Shown here: positions 1 to 11,071 of the stretch, piece after piece
How the letters are laid out: each line of letters begins with the position of its first letter
Numbering within the stretch: the stretch's first letter is position 1
NCBI GenBank assembly: GCA_945910005.1
Contig: OX246749.1
Coordinates: 35,263,415 to 35,327,414 of the forward strand
Reading direction: 5' to 3'
DNA: 64,000 bases
From: Isoperla grammatica
Taxonomy: Eukaryota; Arthropoda; Insecta; Plecoptera; Perlodidae
Translations under genes and position numbers: made by a program
The notes under the pieces: model-generated
Told to the model about the DNA's origin: nothing
What the model saw: the letters and a program-made list of their open reading frames with translations, nothing else
Databases searched by the model: none

Positions 1-20
1 ATAAGGACTAAACAATAAAA

Positions 21-170
<150 letters not shown>

Positions 171-184
171 ACGTCGCTCCACCT

Positions 185-310
185 TCGTCGGGTGAACAAG
201 GCCACGTCAGGCAGAAACAGTATCGACGTTACTGTTTAGTCCTTAGGCCTATATGTGTCTACCAACTCTGAATGTCGTCAGCAACAAGGTAAGCTGTTGG
301 TTTCCTTCCT
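185..310 (+). repeat. Relic of GAAAC-hairpin repeat family
   Basis: The stretch GGTGAACAAGG...GGCAGAAAC followed by CAAGGTAAGCTGTTGG and CCTTCCT matches, with decay, the repeat at 28880-29085. It appears to be an old copy of the same interspersed repeat. Confidence 0.5.
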
Positions 311-634
311 ATCTGCCCCCATTGCTAAATATCCAAAGCCCTGAGGCACTCTAAACACATTCAGATCCACATAATGATGGTTCTTGTTGCTTTACACGTC
401 TAAGTGATGTGGGGAGGCAGATGAAATTAGATGAAGGACAATTATAGAAGATTAAAGCCCGTGCGAACGGTGTCTCTCTATTTCGAATATTCAAGCAAGG
501 AAAGTTGAAATATTTAATAAAGAATATGAAATAGTTTTCAATATGGGGGGGGGGGGGGGAAATTAAATTAATTTTCACAAATAATAGCTTGTTTTCCCCA
601 TGATTGGTTTTTGGCAGGTTGTTTAGGTTTTTAG

Positions 635-840
635 ATCGAAGGAAGTAGAAGGCGGGGAAGACCAAGGAAGAGATGGAAGGAAAAGATTGCTGAAGACCTA
701 CCGACGAGAGGAGAGAACTAAGAGCAAGTAGAGGAAGTACGATTGTGGGAAGATAGAAACAGGCTGAAAAATTTGGTTGTGAAACCCAAGCTGACCCTGC
801 CAGAAGCAGGAAAGGGCGATGGATAATGATAATGATGAGT
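635..840 (+). mobile_element. Decayed non-LTR retrotransposon 3' end
   Basis: The plus strand reads GRPRKRWK-like and WEDRNR-like fragments typical of the C-terminal tail of LINE ORF2 proteins, followed by an ATAATGATAATGAT microsatellite tail. Frameshifts and stops make it a relic. Better copies lie at 12370-12665 and 48495-48800. Confidence 0.55.
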
Positions 841-1122
841 AGCTTGTTTTTAAGTACTTTTTTATTGTTCAGTTGCCGGTGTGACAGTAGGCTAGCTTGT
901 AGGCCTATATGAGGGAAAATCCCTTTCAATCTGACACTTGCAGTATCTTGATATCTTCCTAATTATAACGACTTGCGCTACTTGCCAATTTAGTTCTAAC
1001 TGATTCCATACTAGTCTGCTACTAATAATTGTACACATTTGAAAAAAATATATATCCATACATTTTTCTACGATCTATTTGCGAAATTCGAATACTCGCA
1101 CGGGCCTAGTTACGATGCTTAC

Positions 1123-3525
1123 CGTGGTCGCTAGGTACGGTGCTGCCACCGACCCCCGGTGAAGTCCGTTGCGGTCCGGAATCCTCCGTCGTCTCTTGCT
1201 TGACGTTCGGGCCACCACTCACGACCACGTTCTGGAACGGGTCGACGTCTGAAACAGGTCGGTCGAAGTTATGACTCGGAACTAGGACACTGGAGGGTGG
1301 AGACACAAGCACAACGATGAAAGACAAAATATCGGCAATCGAAAAGACGACCATGCATATCGATCGATATTAAATTTACAAACAAGTGTTAAATTTACAA
1401 CCGAGCGCTATTCAAAGGACAAAGCGACATTCCTTGGACATGTCAAGAATAGTTAGCTGATAGTATTATTACTACTATTCCTAAGTTTAATGTTAAATTA
1501 GTATAATGTTAGTTGATAATTTTTTGATAAACCAAGAATGTTCTATATCTTACAAAATCATATTCACAACAATATCATACGCCTAAGCCAACTAGGCTAA
1601 GGACACTACTTCATGGATAATGAAATAGACCTATAATAAGTTATTTAAAGCACAAGCTGTACAATGTTCCTAGATAAGCAGGTTGTTTATATTGTCAAAA
1701 TGTAATAGTATTAAGGAACTGTTCTATAAGTTTTACATGATACCCACTTTAGTTGTACCATTTATACCACTGTATCATTGAATCGTCACTGCCATCTTTC
1801 ATGAATCACTACAAAATATTATGCGCCCACACACAAGCCTCGCTCATGTGGGCATTCACCTTCATATATAATATAACCAATGTTTTATTTTTTCCTATGC
1901 AATGCACTTTGTATAAGTTGAAGATGAATAAAGCGTGCTAAAATCTGATCTGATCTGACATTGTTGGAGAGTAATCAATCGCACTTGAGGCTCACTGCTT
2001 TGGTGGTAGGCCTAACTACTGATCATCTCAACACTGTTGTTGGGCTTACCTGGGGCGCAAACGAACTGGGGTATGATCCTGTCGAAATCCACGTCCATCA
2101 CGACGGAGTCGGGCGGCGGTCGGGACGCGTCAACGGGAGACTCGCGCTTGACGTCCGGCCCGTGGAGGAGATTGACGGCCGCCGAGTAGCTCGACTGCGA
2201 GATCTGATCGATGCCTGCGACATTACGCACACGTCAATATCAGTGGTCCGTAAAGGATGGCAAGAGAAGGGCCAGAATAAACCATGGCAACAGTATACTG
2301 TTTCAAGGCCTGCAGGCAAACTCAAGTGCTACAGCAGAAGAATAGAGACGGCCCAATTCCTGGACATGACCTGCTTGCCAAGCACCTACACATAGGGTTG
2401 GAGTTTTCGAATCCAGCATAATATGTAGGATGTGTGGGGTCGGAGAACAAGACAGGAGGCATCTCTTTGAGTGTACATATGTAAAGGATGAAAGGGACAA
2501 AATGCCAGGTGGCAAGGATCGGAGGGAACAGGAGTCCTATCTCTACTGGCTTACCAGAAAATACATGATGACATGAGGTGTCAATTGTGGGTATAAGAAA
2601 AGAAGAGAATATCAGTACTCGACACGTTAAGTTGGAATTTAAAACCAATTTTTTCGTTTCGAATGTGGCTGACTTGGGGGGTGACATTTGAAAAGCGATG
2701 TCCTCTCGAGAAATAATTTTTCTGCGGTTAAATAAATACACAAATAAATTTGTATTTTTGTCCACCCACACTCAGTTACAAGAACTGGGGCATTTATAGA
2801 ACTTATTATGTGTTTAGATGATATCTCGACCCCGAAGTCACCGTTTATCTGTACATCAGTATATGTAGATTAAAGACGAGTTCAAAGTTAAAAAATCCAA
2901 CAATCGAACCATGGACCTTCTGCATTGGAAGCAAGAATGAACCCACCCGATTAGACCAAACATATTCCTGGGTGGGGAGACTTTTGACGATTTGCCGACT
3001 AATGTCCAACTAATGTGTTTGCCGACAAAACTTAAATTTAGTTTAGTTTAACTTTAATAATATAAATTTATGTAAACTTAACTGGTAAAGTGTATACTTG
3101 AAGATTTTTCTGTCTAGTTATTAAGTATAGGCCCTAATAATAGAGTAATGATAAGGTTGCTATAACGCATTTAATATTGTTTAACATTTGTAAGTAGGGT
3201 CAATTGGAAGAAAAGTATTTTTATACTTAAATTCGCCATTTTCCTTATCATATTTTTCTTGTATGTTTGAACTGTGTGTTTAAACTGATTGCACATGTAA
3301 AGGAAAAAAGGAAAAGTAAAGACACTATTATTAAATATTAATCAGTTTAGTTGGTGGAGGACTACAGGAGTTAAGAGTGCAATTGAATCGTCTCATTTAC
3401 ATTCAAAGTTTAGCGAGATGCGGCTTACCTCTGAGCTCACTCGTTGTCGGCTCCCGGCGTTCTCCGTTGTCTGGCGTCTCCCCGTACCACGGTGGTTCCT
3501 TCTTGATATCAACGTGATGGGCCAT
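1123..3525 (-). CDS. Probable zinc-finger gene, 5' part only
   Basis: Three exons join cleanly on the minus strand: 3525-3429, 2214-2050 and 1248-1123. Each has a good acceptor and donor and every intron is phase 1, so exons 2 and 3 are symmetrical. The first exon starts MAHHVDIKKEPPWYGETPDN, resembling the start of the divergent zinc-finger gene at 4841 (IKEEPDWHEELPDN). Each exon contains one PsiKxE sequence, the consensus for SUMO attachment: IKKE, VKRE and VKQE. The predicted protein so far is about 129 residues, acidic and low in structure, with no finger domain. The last donor at 1123 (GTAAGC) shows that the gene continues; no further exon is visible between 1 and 1122, so any zinc fingers lie outside the window. 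The start is the first ATG after an in-frame-free upstream region. Exon joins are strongly supported; the zinc-finger assignment rests only on similarity to its neighbour. Confidence 0.7.
1750..1945 (+). repeat. LINE 3'-UTR-like repeat, copy 1
   Basis: This stretch (ACCATTTATACCACTGTATC through to AAAGCGTGCTAAAA) is nearly identical to 29846-30002 plus 30487-30555, where it ends in a 32-base poly(A). It is therefore the 3' tail of a retroposon. This copy lacks the insertion that splits the other. Confidence 0.75.
2345..2600 (+). mobile_element. Retrotransposon C-terminal zinc-knuckle relic
   Basis: Allowing frameshifts, the plus strand reads GHDLLAKHLH, CRMCG, HLFEC, MPGGKDRREQ and YLYWLTRK. 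The same order is found at 63520-63760 (GHDLLAKRLHRMGL, CKLCGNG, HLFHC, MPGGLDRKEQ, LYWLARR). A Cys-Cys-His-Cys knuckle after an RNase-H-like segment is typical of non-LTR ORF2 C-termini. Decayed. Confidence 0.7.
2870..2985 (-). repeat. Decayed tRNA-derived SINE head
   Basis: On the minus strand a box-A-like TTGGTCTAATCGGGTGGGTT and CTTCCAATGCAGAAGGTC followed by box-B-like GGTTCGATT match the tRNA-like head of the SINE at 29452, with many substitutions. Confidence 0.55.
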
Positions 3526-4840
3526 CTGCGTACGCCGACAACAAGCGGTGGAAACATTGATTAGTTATTTGCTGACTCTGGCAGAGAGCATAGCTGGATG
3601 TGGCTGCTATTTCAGGCCACACTCCCCAGTCCTACTGACCTACCTAAGCATAGATGCAAACCTTACGAAGAACAAATCTTACCTTGCGATGGCAGGCTCA
3701 GTCAAGTAGCCTGGGTTCAATGTGTATCGTCCTGGGTCTAGGTCTTGGCATGCCCACACAATTACAGCTCAGCCGAGGTCTGGGCCTAGCATTAAATCAA
3801 GTAGCACTAGCGAACCCAAGGGCTCTAGCCTAGGGCCTAAATAGGCGTAATATGCCTAAGCCTACATCGAAATTTACGTATTCGTTGCGCCATCCACTGA
3901 GAAATCTATTGGCACAAAGTGACATAATGTGCTTAGTAACTAAACTGAAGTATAAGAAGGTATAAAATGTATCAAATTTGCTTGCATTTACCAGTTTACT
4001 GACAGCACACAATGACAGCCCGACATTGTATGGTTATGTTGTTATGGCTGACGGAAGCACGGTCGGCTGGATCGCAGCTGATTTCGGGACGTCTGAAAAG
4101 CGCGGGTAGTTTAAAACTTCCAGAATATAACCATTATACAACACAACTGAGATAATAATGGTTATTGATGATGATCAAAAAATAAAATAAAAGAAAACAG
4201 AATAAAATGAGCCGAAAACGCTTTCCAGTCGGAAGAGCAAAATATGAAAGAATAATTCAGAATACAACAAACACAACTAACAATAAACGAGCGACAGGAA
4301 ACTAGCACCGGTACTGCGCGATAATGTGGAGCTACGTTCACGTACGTTTCCTATGTTTACATTTGTTTGCTGTTTATGTCATTTTGTCAAGTGTTCAAAC
4401 AGATTTCAAATTGGCAATGGCATAACCTTTCGTAGGTAAGTTAGATGTTTGTACATTTGTATTTATAATTAATTGTAAGGATGACATCGGGTTCTGCGGT
4501 ACAAAGGTTAAGGCCTACGAGTACGATATTTGTGAGGTTAGGTGTGAGGTCTGTAGGGTCTACCCTAGGCTTAGGCCTATGCCACCTTCACCATCTGTCT
4601 AATGTAGATTAGGTTCCTTTATTTCTGACAGCTCGATCGACATTCTATCAAATCATTGTAACTTATTAAGTTATTTCGTAGGCCTAGATAAGAAAGTTTT
4701 TTGTCAGCATAGAAAACACCCAGCCCATACATTGCAGATAATAGGGCCTATCGTTTTCTTTCTAAGGTTGATTGATAGCCAAGTATGATTTGCGTTAACC
4801 AATGTTTTCCTCCGTTTCAAGTCGGTAGGCGTTTACGAAG
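3526..4840. promoter_or_regulatory. Shared upstream region of two divergent genes
   Basis: The two start codons (3525 minus, 4841 plus) are 1315 bp apart with no coding sequence between them. The interval should hold the promoters of both genes. I see no TATA box or CpG-island-like block that would place a start site; TAGGCCTA-type octamers are frequent. The assignment is by position only. Confidence 0.4.
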
Positions 4841-6349
4841 ATGGACGAACGCATTCGGATCAAAGAGGAGCCGGACTGGCACGAAGAGCTGCCCGACAAT
4901 ACCGATGTCCAAGCGACCTTGCCCGACGATAAGACCGAGATTCCCAACAACGTGAGACGTGGTGACCTTGGAAGTAAGTTTATTTATTTACTTATTTGTT
5001 TATGTATTTACTTATTTATTAATTAATTTCTTTACCATGCAACTTGTACAGGGTAACCGGTACAAATATTGGTAGGCCACAAACTACAAATTATAAATAC
5101 CATAAATACAAAATAAAATATAGGCCTACGTACAGAACTACAAAATAGCATTTGTTTCAATATACCTGGAGTCTACAAAGTATAATAGTACATGGCAATG
5201 ATTTTCTGTCGCCGCATTGATCCTGCGGGTTCATTTCTAGTTCCAGTAGGATTCGATTCCCAGTTTGGGCTGCCCGGTGTTTTTGCATGATTTTATTCCT
5301 CTGTCGTCAATACTTTTCGATCAATTTCTGACCCACTTCTATCGTTTGTAGTTGCCAATTTTCTTGAAATTTTGTATGCACCAGTCCGTTTCCGACGACA
5401 ATACATTTACATGTATTAAAATTGGTTTTAATAGAGATTTTTCTTTGCAGGCATTTCGGTTTCGCCCCCGTCTTCAGGTCGCGGCTTCAGCTTTTGCACC
5501 GTGGCGAGGACGCCGTATGGCGGGAGGGTTCGCTGCAAGGTCGAGCCGGTGAAAATTGTCGACGAGAGGTCGTCACTTTCGACCGACCCGCACGACACTC
5601 GCAGAGAGGAGACCAGTTTGGCGACGAGGCTGCACAACGCCCGGGGCGGAAAACGCAAGTACGATCAAGTTGCCGAGCGGGAGGAGCCAAACGGGCACGA
5701 ACCGTCTAATCCGATCTCCGAAGACGAGAGAAGCGATTCGAACGGACTCGAGACAACGCACGTCGACGAGAAGGTTTGCGACGTCTGCCTCGCCCGTTTC
5801 CCTACCGACTCGCAACTCGCGGCGCACAAACGATACCACACGGGCGCGAAGCCCTACGCCAGCGAGTCGCGATTCGTCGAACGTCGCAACCTCGACGTCC
5901 ACAGGAGTAAACACACCCTGGAACGTCCGCACGTCTGTAGCACCTGCGACGCGAGATTCTCCACCGCGATCTACCTCGAGCGTCACCGACGCACCCACAC
6001 GGGCGAAAAACCCTTCTCTTGCGAAGTCTGCGATACCCGTTTCACCACCGCGACGGGGCTGACGCAACACGCGAGGTCGCACCCGCGGGAACGGTGGTAC
6101 GACTGCGGCGAGTGCGACGTCGCGTGCGCGACTGCGGGGGAACTCGCGGTTCACGCGGCGCGACACGCGGGACTGAGGCCATACGGGTGCGGTGTTTGTG
6201 GCGCGAGGTTCAACAGTGCTTCGCACCTCGCGCGACACGGCAGGACCCACACCGGCGAGAGGCCGTTCTCTTGCGACGTGTGTGACGCCAAATTCGCGAC
6301 GCACAGCGACGTCACGCGGCATAAAAGGATTCACGCGCGACAGCGGTAA
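4841..6349 (+). CDS. C2H2 zinc-finger protein
   Basis: Two exons, 4841-4973 and 5451-6349, joined at a phase-1 intron (GTAAGT donor, TTCTTTGCAG acceptor), encode 343 residues. The N-terminus has an IKEEP motif (a SUMO-type PsiKxE site) and an acidic stretch. Residues about 154-339 form seven consecutive finger positions with HTGEKPF-type linkers: CDVCLARF (154-174), a degenerate one (180-199), CSTCDARF (207), CEVCDTRF (235), CGECDVAC (263), CGVCGARF (291) and CDVCDAKF (319). Finger 2 has lost both cysteines and about three residues but keeps HxxxH, so it should not bind zinc normally. All other fingers keep Cys2His2 spacing. The likely role is a nuclear sequence-specific DNA-binding protein; the target is unknown. 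Codons are markedly GC-rich against the AT-rich flanks. The stop is TAA at 6347-6349. A foldback repeat begins about 20 bp later. Confidence 0.88.
4981..5165. repeat. TTTA-rich tract and repeat fragment in intron
   Basis: The single intron of the zinc-finger gene begins with a short TTTA-rich tract next to the donor. It continues with a CAAAATAAAATATAGGCCTACG...ACTACAAAATAGCA fragment that also occurs at 29160-29220 and 53290-53345. Confidence 0.6.
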
Positions 6350-6369
6350 CGTTCCGTGGGTATGGCCCA

Positions 6370-6737
6370 GCCCAAGGTCCACTGGATCGCTTGTAGCGTG
6401 CGCAAAGTAAGGTCATCTAACCTATTTCCATAATGTTAAAAATCACATGTTATTCAAATGGGAGAATCATTCAGAAAAACAAATGAATTGATCTGTCAAA
6501 ACAAATTATGGACCAAAAAGGCAAAATAACAATCTATATTGAGATTTTGTCTTCACATTCTTTATATATTTTCAATGGAAATACTTTACGCGTAAGTTCA
6601 CATTATTGGTGAGTATTATTTAAATAATAATGCGATTTTTGTAGTTTGATCCAAAATGGCGATTTTGGATCTCATTCAATGACCTTACTTTGCGCTTCGC
6701 AATTATTCCGCTAGGAGTAAATCCAGTAGACCTTGGC
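6370..6737. mobile_element. Foldback MITE downstream of zinc-finger gene
   Basis: The ends are inverted copies: CCAAGGTCCACTGGAT...GCGCAAAGTAAGGTCAT on the left and its complement (ATGACCTTACTTTGCGC...ATCCAGTAGACCTTGG) on the right. The interior is AT-rich with no coding capacity. It starts about 20 bp after the stop codon, so it probably lies in the 3' UTR. I could not define a target-site duplication. Confidence 0.65.
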
Positions 6738-7680
6738 CTAGCCTACTCACTCTTGATTTCTGGTCCACGACTACCTTCAAGCCCGTCTGCACTAGGGGTG
6801 GGACGTTTAAACGTGTAAAAGTTTAAACGTGGGAGTGGCTTTAAACGTTTGTACTTTTTACGCCTCGTTTAAACGTGTGTACAGAAGTGTTCGTATAAAA
6901 GATGAGAAACAAATATTTTACAACGGAGCGTACTGCAGTACTAGTCTACTATTATAGTTTTTTCTAGCTACTGATGGACCAGATCCAGCATGATGGCATA
7001 ATAGTGAAATGTGAGCATTTAAGTATTTGAGGAATAAAACAATGTAACTTACGACTAATCCGACTATAACATACATATATGAGATCAAGATGAGAACACA
7101 GAGCACACAATATATTACTTACAGCTAACTTAATCTAATGAGCACATGTTTTATAGCGATAATTACAAGGTAAGCCTATATAATAACAAATATAAGTTTC
7201 GTACAAACAAGAGTCAATTGTACATGTAAAACGTAGAAAGTAAGAAATTAAAATGTTTAGATAAATTATATTATAGACATTTATAGAGTTAGTCACAAGG
7301 TTTGCCAAAGAACATTGTAATTACTAATTAGCATATATTTGTGTAGGCTATTCTATATTATTGTATTTATTTGCAGCTCTGTTAAAATTAAGTACATTCC
7401 AAATAGATAGAAAGATAGATAGGAAGTCTTTATTTGTTTGTTGTAAATATACATACATACCAAAAAGGCGGGATCAATTTTACATCGCTCTACCACCTAA
7501 CCAATGTTATATATAGGTATAACTATAAGGTACTAATTTAATTTTTAACACATTTTTGTATGTAGGCCTAGCTATTATCAGAAATAGTTATAATAATACT
7601 AACTTTAGGTACCAGTATCCACTTCAAAAGTAAAATAATATTATTTAATATTTAATTTAATAGAGTTTTTACATGCTATG
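6738..7680. other. AT-rich intergenic sequence, no gene seen
   Basis: No coding exon is visible. GTTTAAACG-type palindromes cluster at 6806-6880 after a TAGGGGTGGGAC end that looks like one terminus of a hAT-type element; I did not find the other terminus. Confidence 0.5.
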
Positions 7681-7684
7681 AAGT

Positions 7685-7905
7685 GGAAGCAGAAAGATTG
7701 TTGGAGCATCGCGAGAGATGCGAAAAACTAGTAAACAGATCTCCGTTAGCAGAGGCAGATGAGGAAGAAATTGAGGATGAGGTTGTGTCTAGCCTGCCTC
7801 GCCGGCAACGAAGAAGATGCTAGTTCAAGAAATGGAGTAGCACGCTGCTCCCAACCCGACTGTAGTTCGATAGAAGGCTAAGATATATTTATATATTGTA
7901 TCTAT
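7685..7905 (+). mobile_element. LINE 3' end relic
   Basis: The plus strand reads EVEAERLLEHRERCEKLVNR-like sequence and then acidic EEEIEDEVVSSLPRRQRRRC. This matches the better copy at 12440-12597 ([38 protein letters not shown]). It is 5'-truncated and ends in TA-rich sequence. Confidence 0.7.
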
Positions 7906-7929
7906 ATATATTAAAATTAAAAGCCAGAC

Positions 7930-8090
7930 GGGTTATTCCGCCACGTCGTTGACACGTACTTGACATGTCGACGTTTCTGGATCTCTATGGACCCTGTCAT
8001 CAGGACATCTGAAGTCCTCTCGTCTCGTCGTCCTAGCTTTTGTTGTTCGCAGCGCTTGCGCGAGCTCATCTTTTTTTAGTTTTTTAATTT
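7930..8090 (-). other. GAAACGTC hairpin module (hammerhead-like)
   Basis: On the minus strand CTGATGA (8003-7997) is followed by a short hairpin (GGGTC/GATCC) and then AGAAACGTCGAC (about 7978-7967). The order resembles a hammerhead ribozyme core, but the first stem-II pair adjoining both core strands is C-A, which is not canonical. The upstream minus-strand sequence reads KKDELAQALRTTKARTTRRE, possibly the end of a retroelement protein. Confidence 0.4.
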
Positions 8091-8123
8091 TAATAACTAG
8101 GGCCACAAAAGCTTGTGTTTTAG

Positions 8124-8154
<31 letters not shown>

Positions 8155-8649
8155 CAGTAACATTATGTAATATGAGACAAAATGGGTTTTCACATCCCAC
8201 AGCAAGGTTACAGCTCAGTTACTGTACTATCTATCTTGTATAGGTAGCTTTCAATAGACGTCACGTGGCGGCCATTATGAGGTACACATTGCTTGTTTAC
8301 ATTTGTTCTGTCAATAGAAGACACATAGGTTATCCAGAAAATATCACAGTTTCAAGCCGTATAGATTGATGTGTGCAGGTAAAAGTTCAAGAACATGATA
8401 ACATATGCAAATGATTGTCTTCAAACAGAGTTTACGCGTTCTTATTTTGTTTTCAGTCATAATACAGAACCTTTGTTTGAAAACAGTTGATGTGTCAGTC
8501 AAAGGACATCTGCAATATTGCAACAATGAAGTGTCGGAAGAACGTAAACAAATGTTTACAGAGTACCTCAGTATGGCTACCATGCGATACCGGAAATGAC
8601 GTTATTGCAAGCTCCCTATAGGTAGGCATCACATCAGTTGTTTCCAGTC

Positions 8650-8867
8650 CTAGCTAGACCTGCGACCCCGGAGCGGGCCGGCAATCGGGTACTTCGGGAA
8701 GATCGACTGGGGCTTGCCCGCCGCGCTCTCGTCCCGTATCTCCACACACAGACATCGCCAGCCGGCGTCGCGCGAACAGTCAAGGTCGCACATCATTGTC
8801 GGGTTGTCGTAGCAACCGAACAGAAGGTAGTCGGGCACAGTACCGCACGTCTGCTCCCCCGACCGGC
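8650..8867 (-). CDS. Unidentified cysteine-rich terminal exon
   Basis: A GC-rich open exon on the minus strand begins after a CTTCCAG acceptor at 8867 and ends with TAG at 8650. Read in phase 2 it encodes RSGEQTCGTVPDYLLFGC, then YDNPTMMCDLDC, AGWRCLCVEIRD and a tail PQSIFPKYPIAGPLRGRRSS. Six cysteines fall within about 35 residues (C-x10-C-x7-C-x3-C-x7-C-x-C), suggesting a secreted disulphide-rich C-terminus; I do not recognise the family. The other two frames contain stops. I found no preceding exon with a matching phase, and the phase does not fit the astacin exon at 13134, which ends in phase 0, so it is probably not an alternative end of that gene. A hAT-type MITE starts 7 bp beyond the exon boundary, and its target duplication contains the acceptor. 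Confidence 0.5.
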
Positions 8868-8874
8868 CTGGAAG

Positions 8875-9291
8875 CAGGGTGGATGATTTTTTTGATTTTT
8901 ATTAAAAAAATAAAAAATTATGTTTTTTTTATTTAAATCAGATTTTTTTTATTTAAATCGATTTCTTGATTTAAATCAGATTTTTTTTTATTTTTTTTTT
9001 ATTTAAATCAGACTTAAATTGATTTAAATCAACATCAAAAAGTTTCACAAAAGGGATAATCAACTGGTAAGTTGCAATTGCAAACAAACAATACTAATTG
9101 ACAGGAAATAAACAAATAAATTTTCATTCTCATATAATATGCAATTATGGTCTTTGAGGGAAATTTAAAATGAGAAATATGCCTAGTTGTGCTAAGTTAG
9201 ATTTTTTTCGATTTAAATCAACGATTTTTATTAAAATATCATTTGATTTAAATCAGATTTAAAACAATTGATTTAAATCAATTCCACTCTG
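8875..9291. mobile_element. hAT-type MITE with GATTTAAATC core
   Basis: The termini are CAGGGTGGAT...ATTCCACTCTG, flanked by an exact 8-bp duplication CCTGGAAG (8867-8874 and 9292-9299). The interior is a run of ATTTAAATC palindromes. Eight-base duplications and CAGRG ends are hallmarks of hAT elements. It has no coding capacity. Confidence 0.85.
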
Positions 9292-10079
9292 CCTGGAAGT
9301 AAGTACTGGAATGTACGACCATAAATACAATACAATACAATTCGGATGTATCGCGGAATGCAATATCGATATTTCTCGGATGTATCGCCGAATGCAATAC
9401 CAATATTTCGTTGTATCGGTATTGTCCTTGTATCGATACATCGAAATACACCAAATATATTGAATACGTGTATGAATAAATCAATACTTTTTCCCTTCTC
9501 TACTTTACCTACCCGCGTCATTGCTTTGCAACGGTGCGACGTATTTGTCAGCGGATGACGTCGTCAGCACGCTGACAACAGCGAGGAGAGGAAAACAAAC
9601 GGTCGCCATCTTGTCAGCAGAGCAGTTCGCAGTTCACAGCCACGTAGAGCAACTGTTGAACACCGACCTAGCGTCTACTGTTTTACGATATCGCTCTGGC
9701 TTGAATAACAATACGACAACACAACACCACAGTATAACCATGAATTTAATGGGTTTAATAGTACCTCGTGTAAACGTGTATCCGGTAGCGAAACTCGACA
9801 CAACTCGCGACGAATGCGTGCGCGTTCAGTTCCTACACTCGTGAGCCGAGAGGCCAACAAAACGACAAACAACGAAATTATTTTGCCGCTGTAGGATGTT
9901 TTATTTTTAACTTGTTACGATTTTTATACAGACTGTTGCAATTGGCTTTGAACCGTAAAACCCCGCTAAAATAACATATGATATATTGTATAACATACCT
10001 TCAACCATTGATTTTGGTTCAAGCTCTGATCAACGTGGTGACCGATGGGCTGGATTGAGATAGAAGTAGAACGTTTTTA
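9292..10079. other. Intergenic, no gene recognised
   Basis: The interval contains ATACAATACAATTCGGATGTATCGC-like degenerate repeats (9320-9450) and a moderately GC-rich stretch (9500-9870). I see no exon with convincing splice sites or family resemblance. Confidence 0.45.
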
Positions 10080-10108
10080 TTTATGGATTTATTTATTTAT
10101 TTATTAAT

Positions 10109-10195
<87 letters not shown>

Positions 10196-10276
10196 TCTAT
10201 TTATTTATTTATGTGTTTATTTATTCATTTATTTATTTATTTATTTATTAACTTATTCATTTATTTATTTATTTTT

Positions 10277-10327
<51 letters not shown>

Positions 10328-10560
10328 TTTTCTTATTTATTTATTTAATATCTAACTTGTTCAGTTGTAAAACTGATTTACAAAGGAGGGGACAATAAAT
10401 AAACAGAACTATGATGTATAATATTCATCAATAATGAAACAATAGGAAAAACAATGAAAAAATATAATACAACAACATTATGACAACCAAATAAAAGAGT
10501 ACTAGAAAGAACAATAAAAATTGATTAAAGAAGAAAAATAATTAAATTAATATAAAATTG
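10080..10560 (-). mobile_element. Retroposon with expanded (TTTA)n tail
   Basis: On the minus strand a body containing TCAGTTTTACAACTGAACAAG-like sequence runs into about 270 bp of AAAT repeats (10080-10350 as TTTA). The junction has the same order as copies at 38700-38915, 53838-54205 and 55560-55770: body, ACTGAATAGGATAGACATT, then AAAT repeats. The microsatellite is therefore the tail of the insertion. Confidence 0.7.
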
Positions 10561-11071
10561 TGGGTGGACTAGCGTGGAGTGGGGACACGATTTGGATAAT
10601 TATTCGATATAGCGACTCGCCAGTTTAAACTTACTTTTCAATTCCGTGTGAGCTTTCATAGTACATTCATACAATTTGAGGGTGTAATTTATATGAATTG
10701 TATGCAACTCTAAAAATAAAATACACCTCAAATTGTATAAAATCTAAATGTTGACGTGATTTGAGATGTCAGAAAGAGACAATTTATAAAATTGAAAATT
10801 TCGGGGAAATAACTTCATGTTTTGAAATGAAAGTTGCTAAAACTAAAACATTAGTACTGTGGTTATTAACTGGATAAGATATCTCGTCAGAAATTCTGTG
10901 AAAAGTGAGTTGAAACTGATGATTTGCTATATCGAATAATTACTAAGAAATGGAGAGGGAAAGGTAAAGACTCCGGGCCTACACAAAGAGTTAATTCTTA
11001 ATTAAATCTGTGCTCTGGGTTGTAGACGTAGCGACGTTGGCTTCGTCAAACCCGACGATGGCGACGTCGTT

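Noticed and set aside
5573..6382. 269-codon open frame antisense to the zinc-finger exon
   Set aside because: A shadow of GC-rich codons; no family match, and the sense strand encodes seven ordered fingers.
7969..8004. Canonical hammerhead ribozyme
   Set aside because: The conserved first pair of stem II (G10.1-C11.1) is replaced by C-A and stems I and III were not convincing, so only a hammerhead-like module is claimed.
8650..8867. Alternative last exon of the astacin gene
   Set aside because: It requires phase 2 entry, whereas the preceding astacin exon ends in phase 0 and already has a fitting terminal exon at 11158-11072.
9521..9872. Overlapping plus and minus frames of about 65-107 codons
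   Set aside because: No splice-site support, no family resemblance and neither strand favoured.
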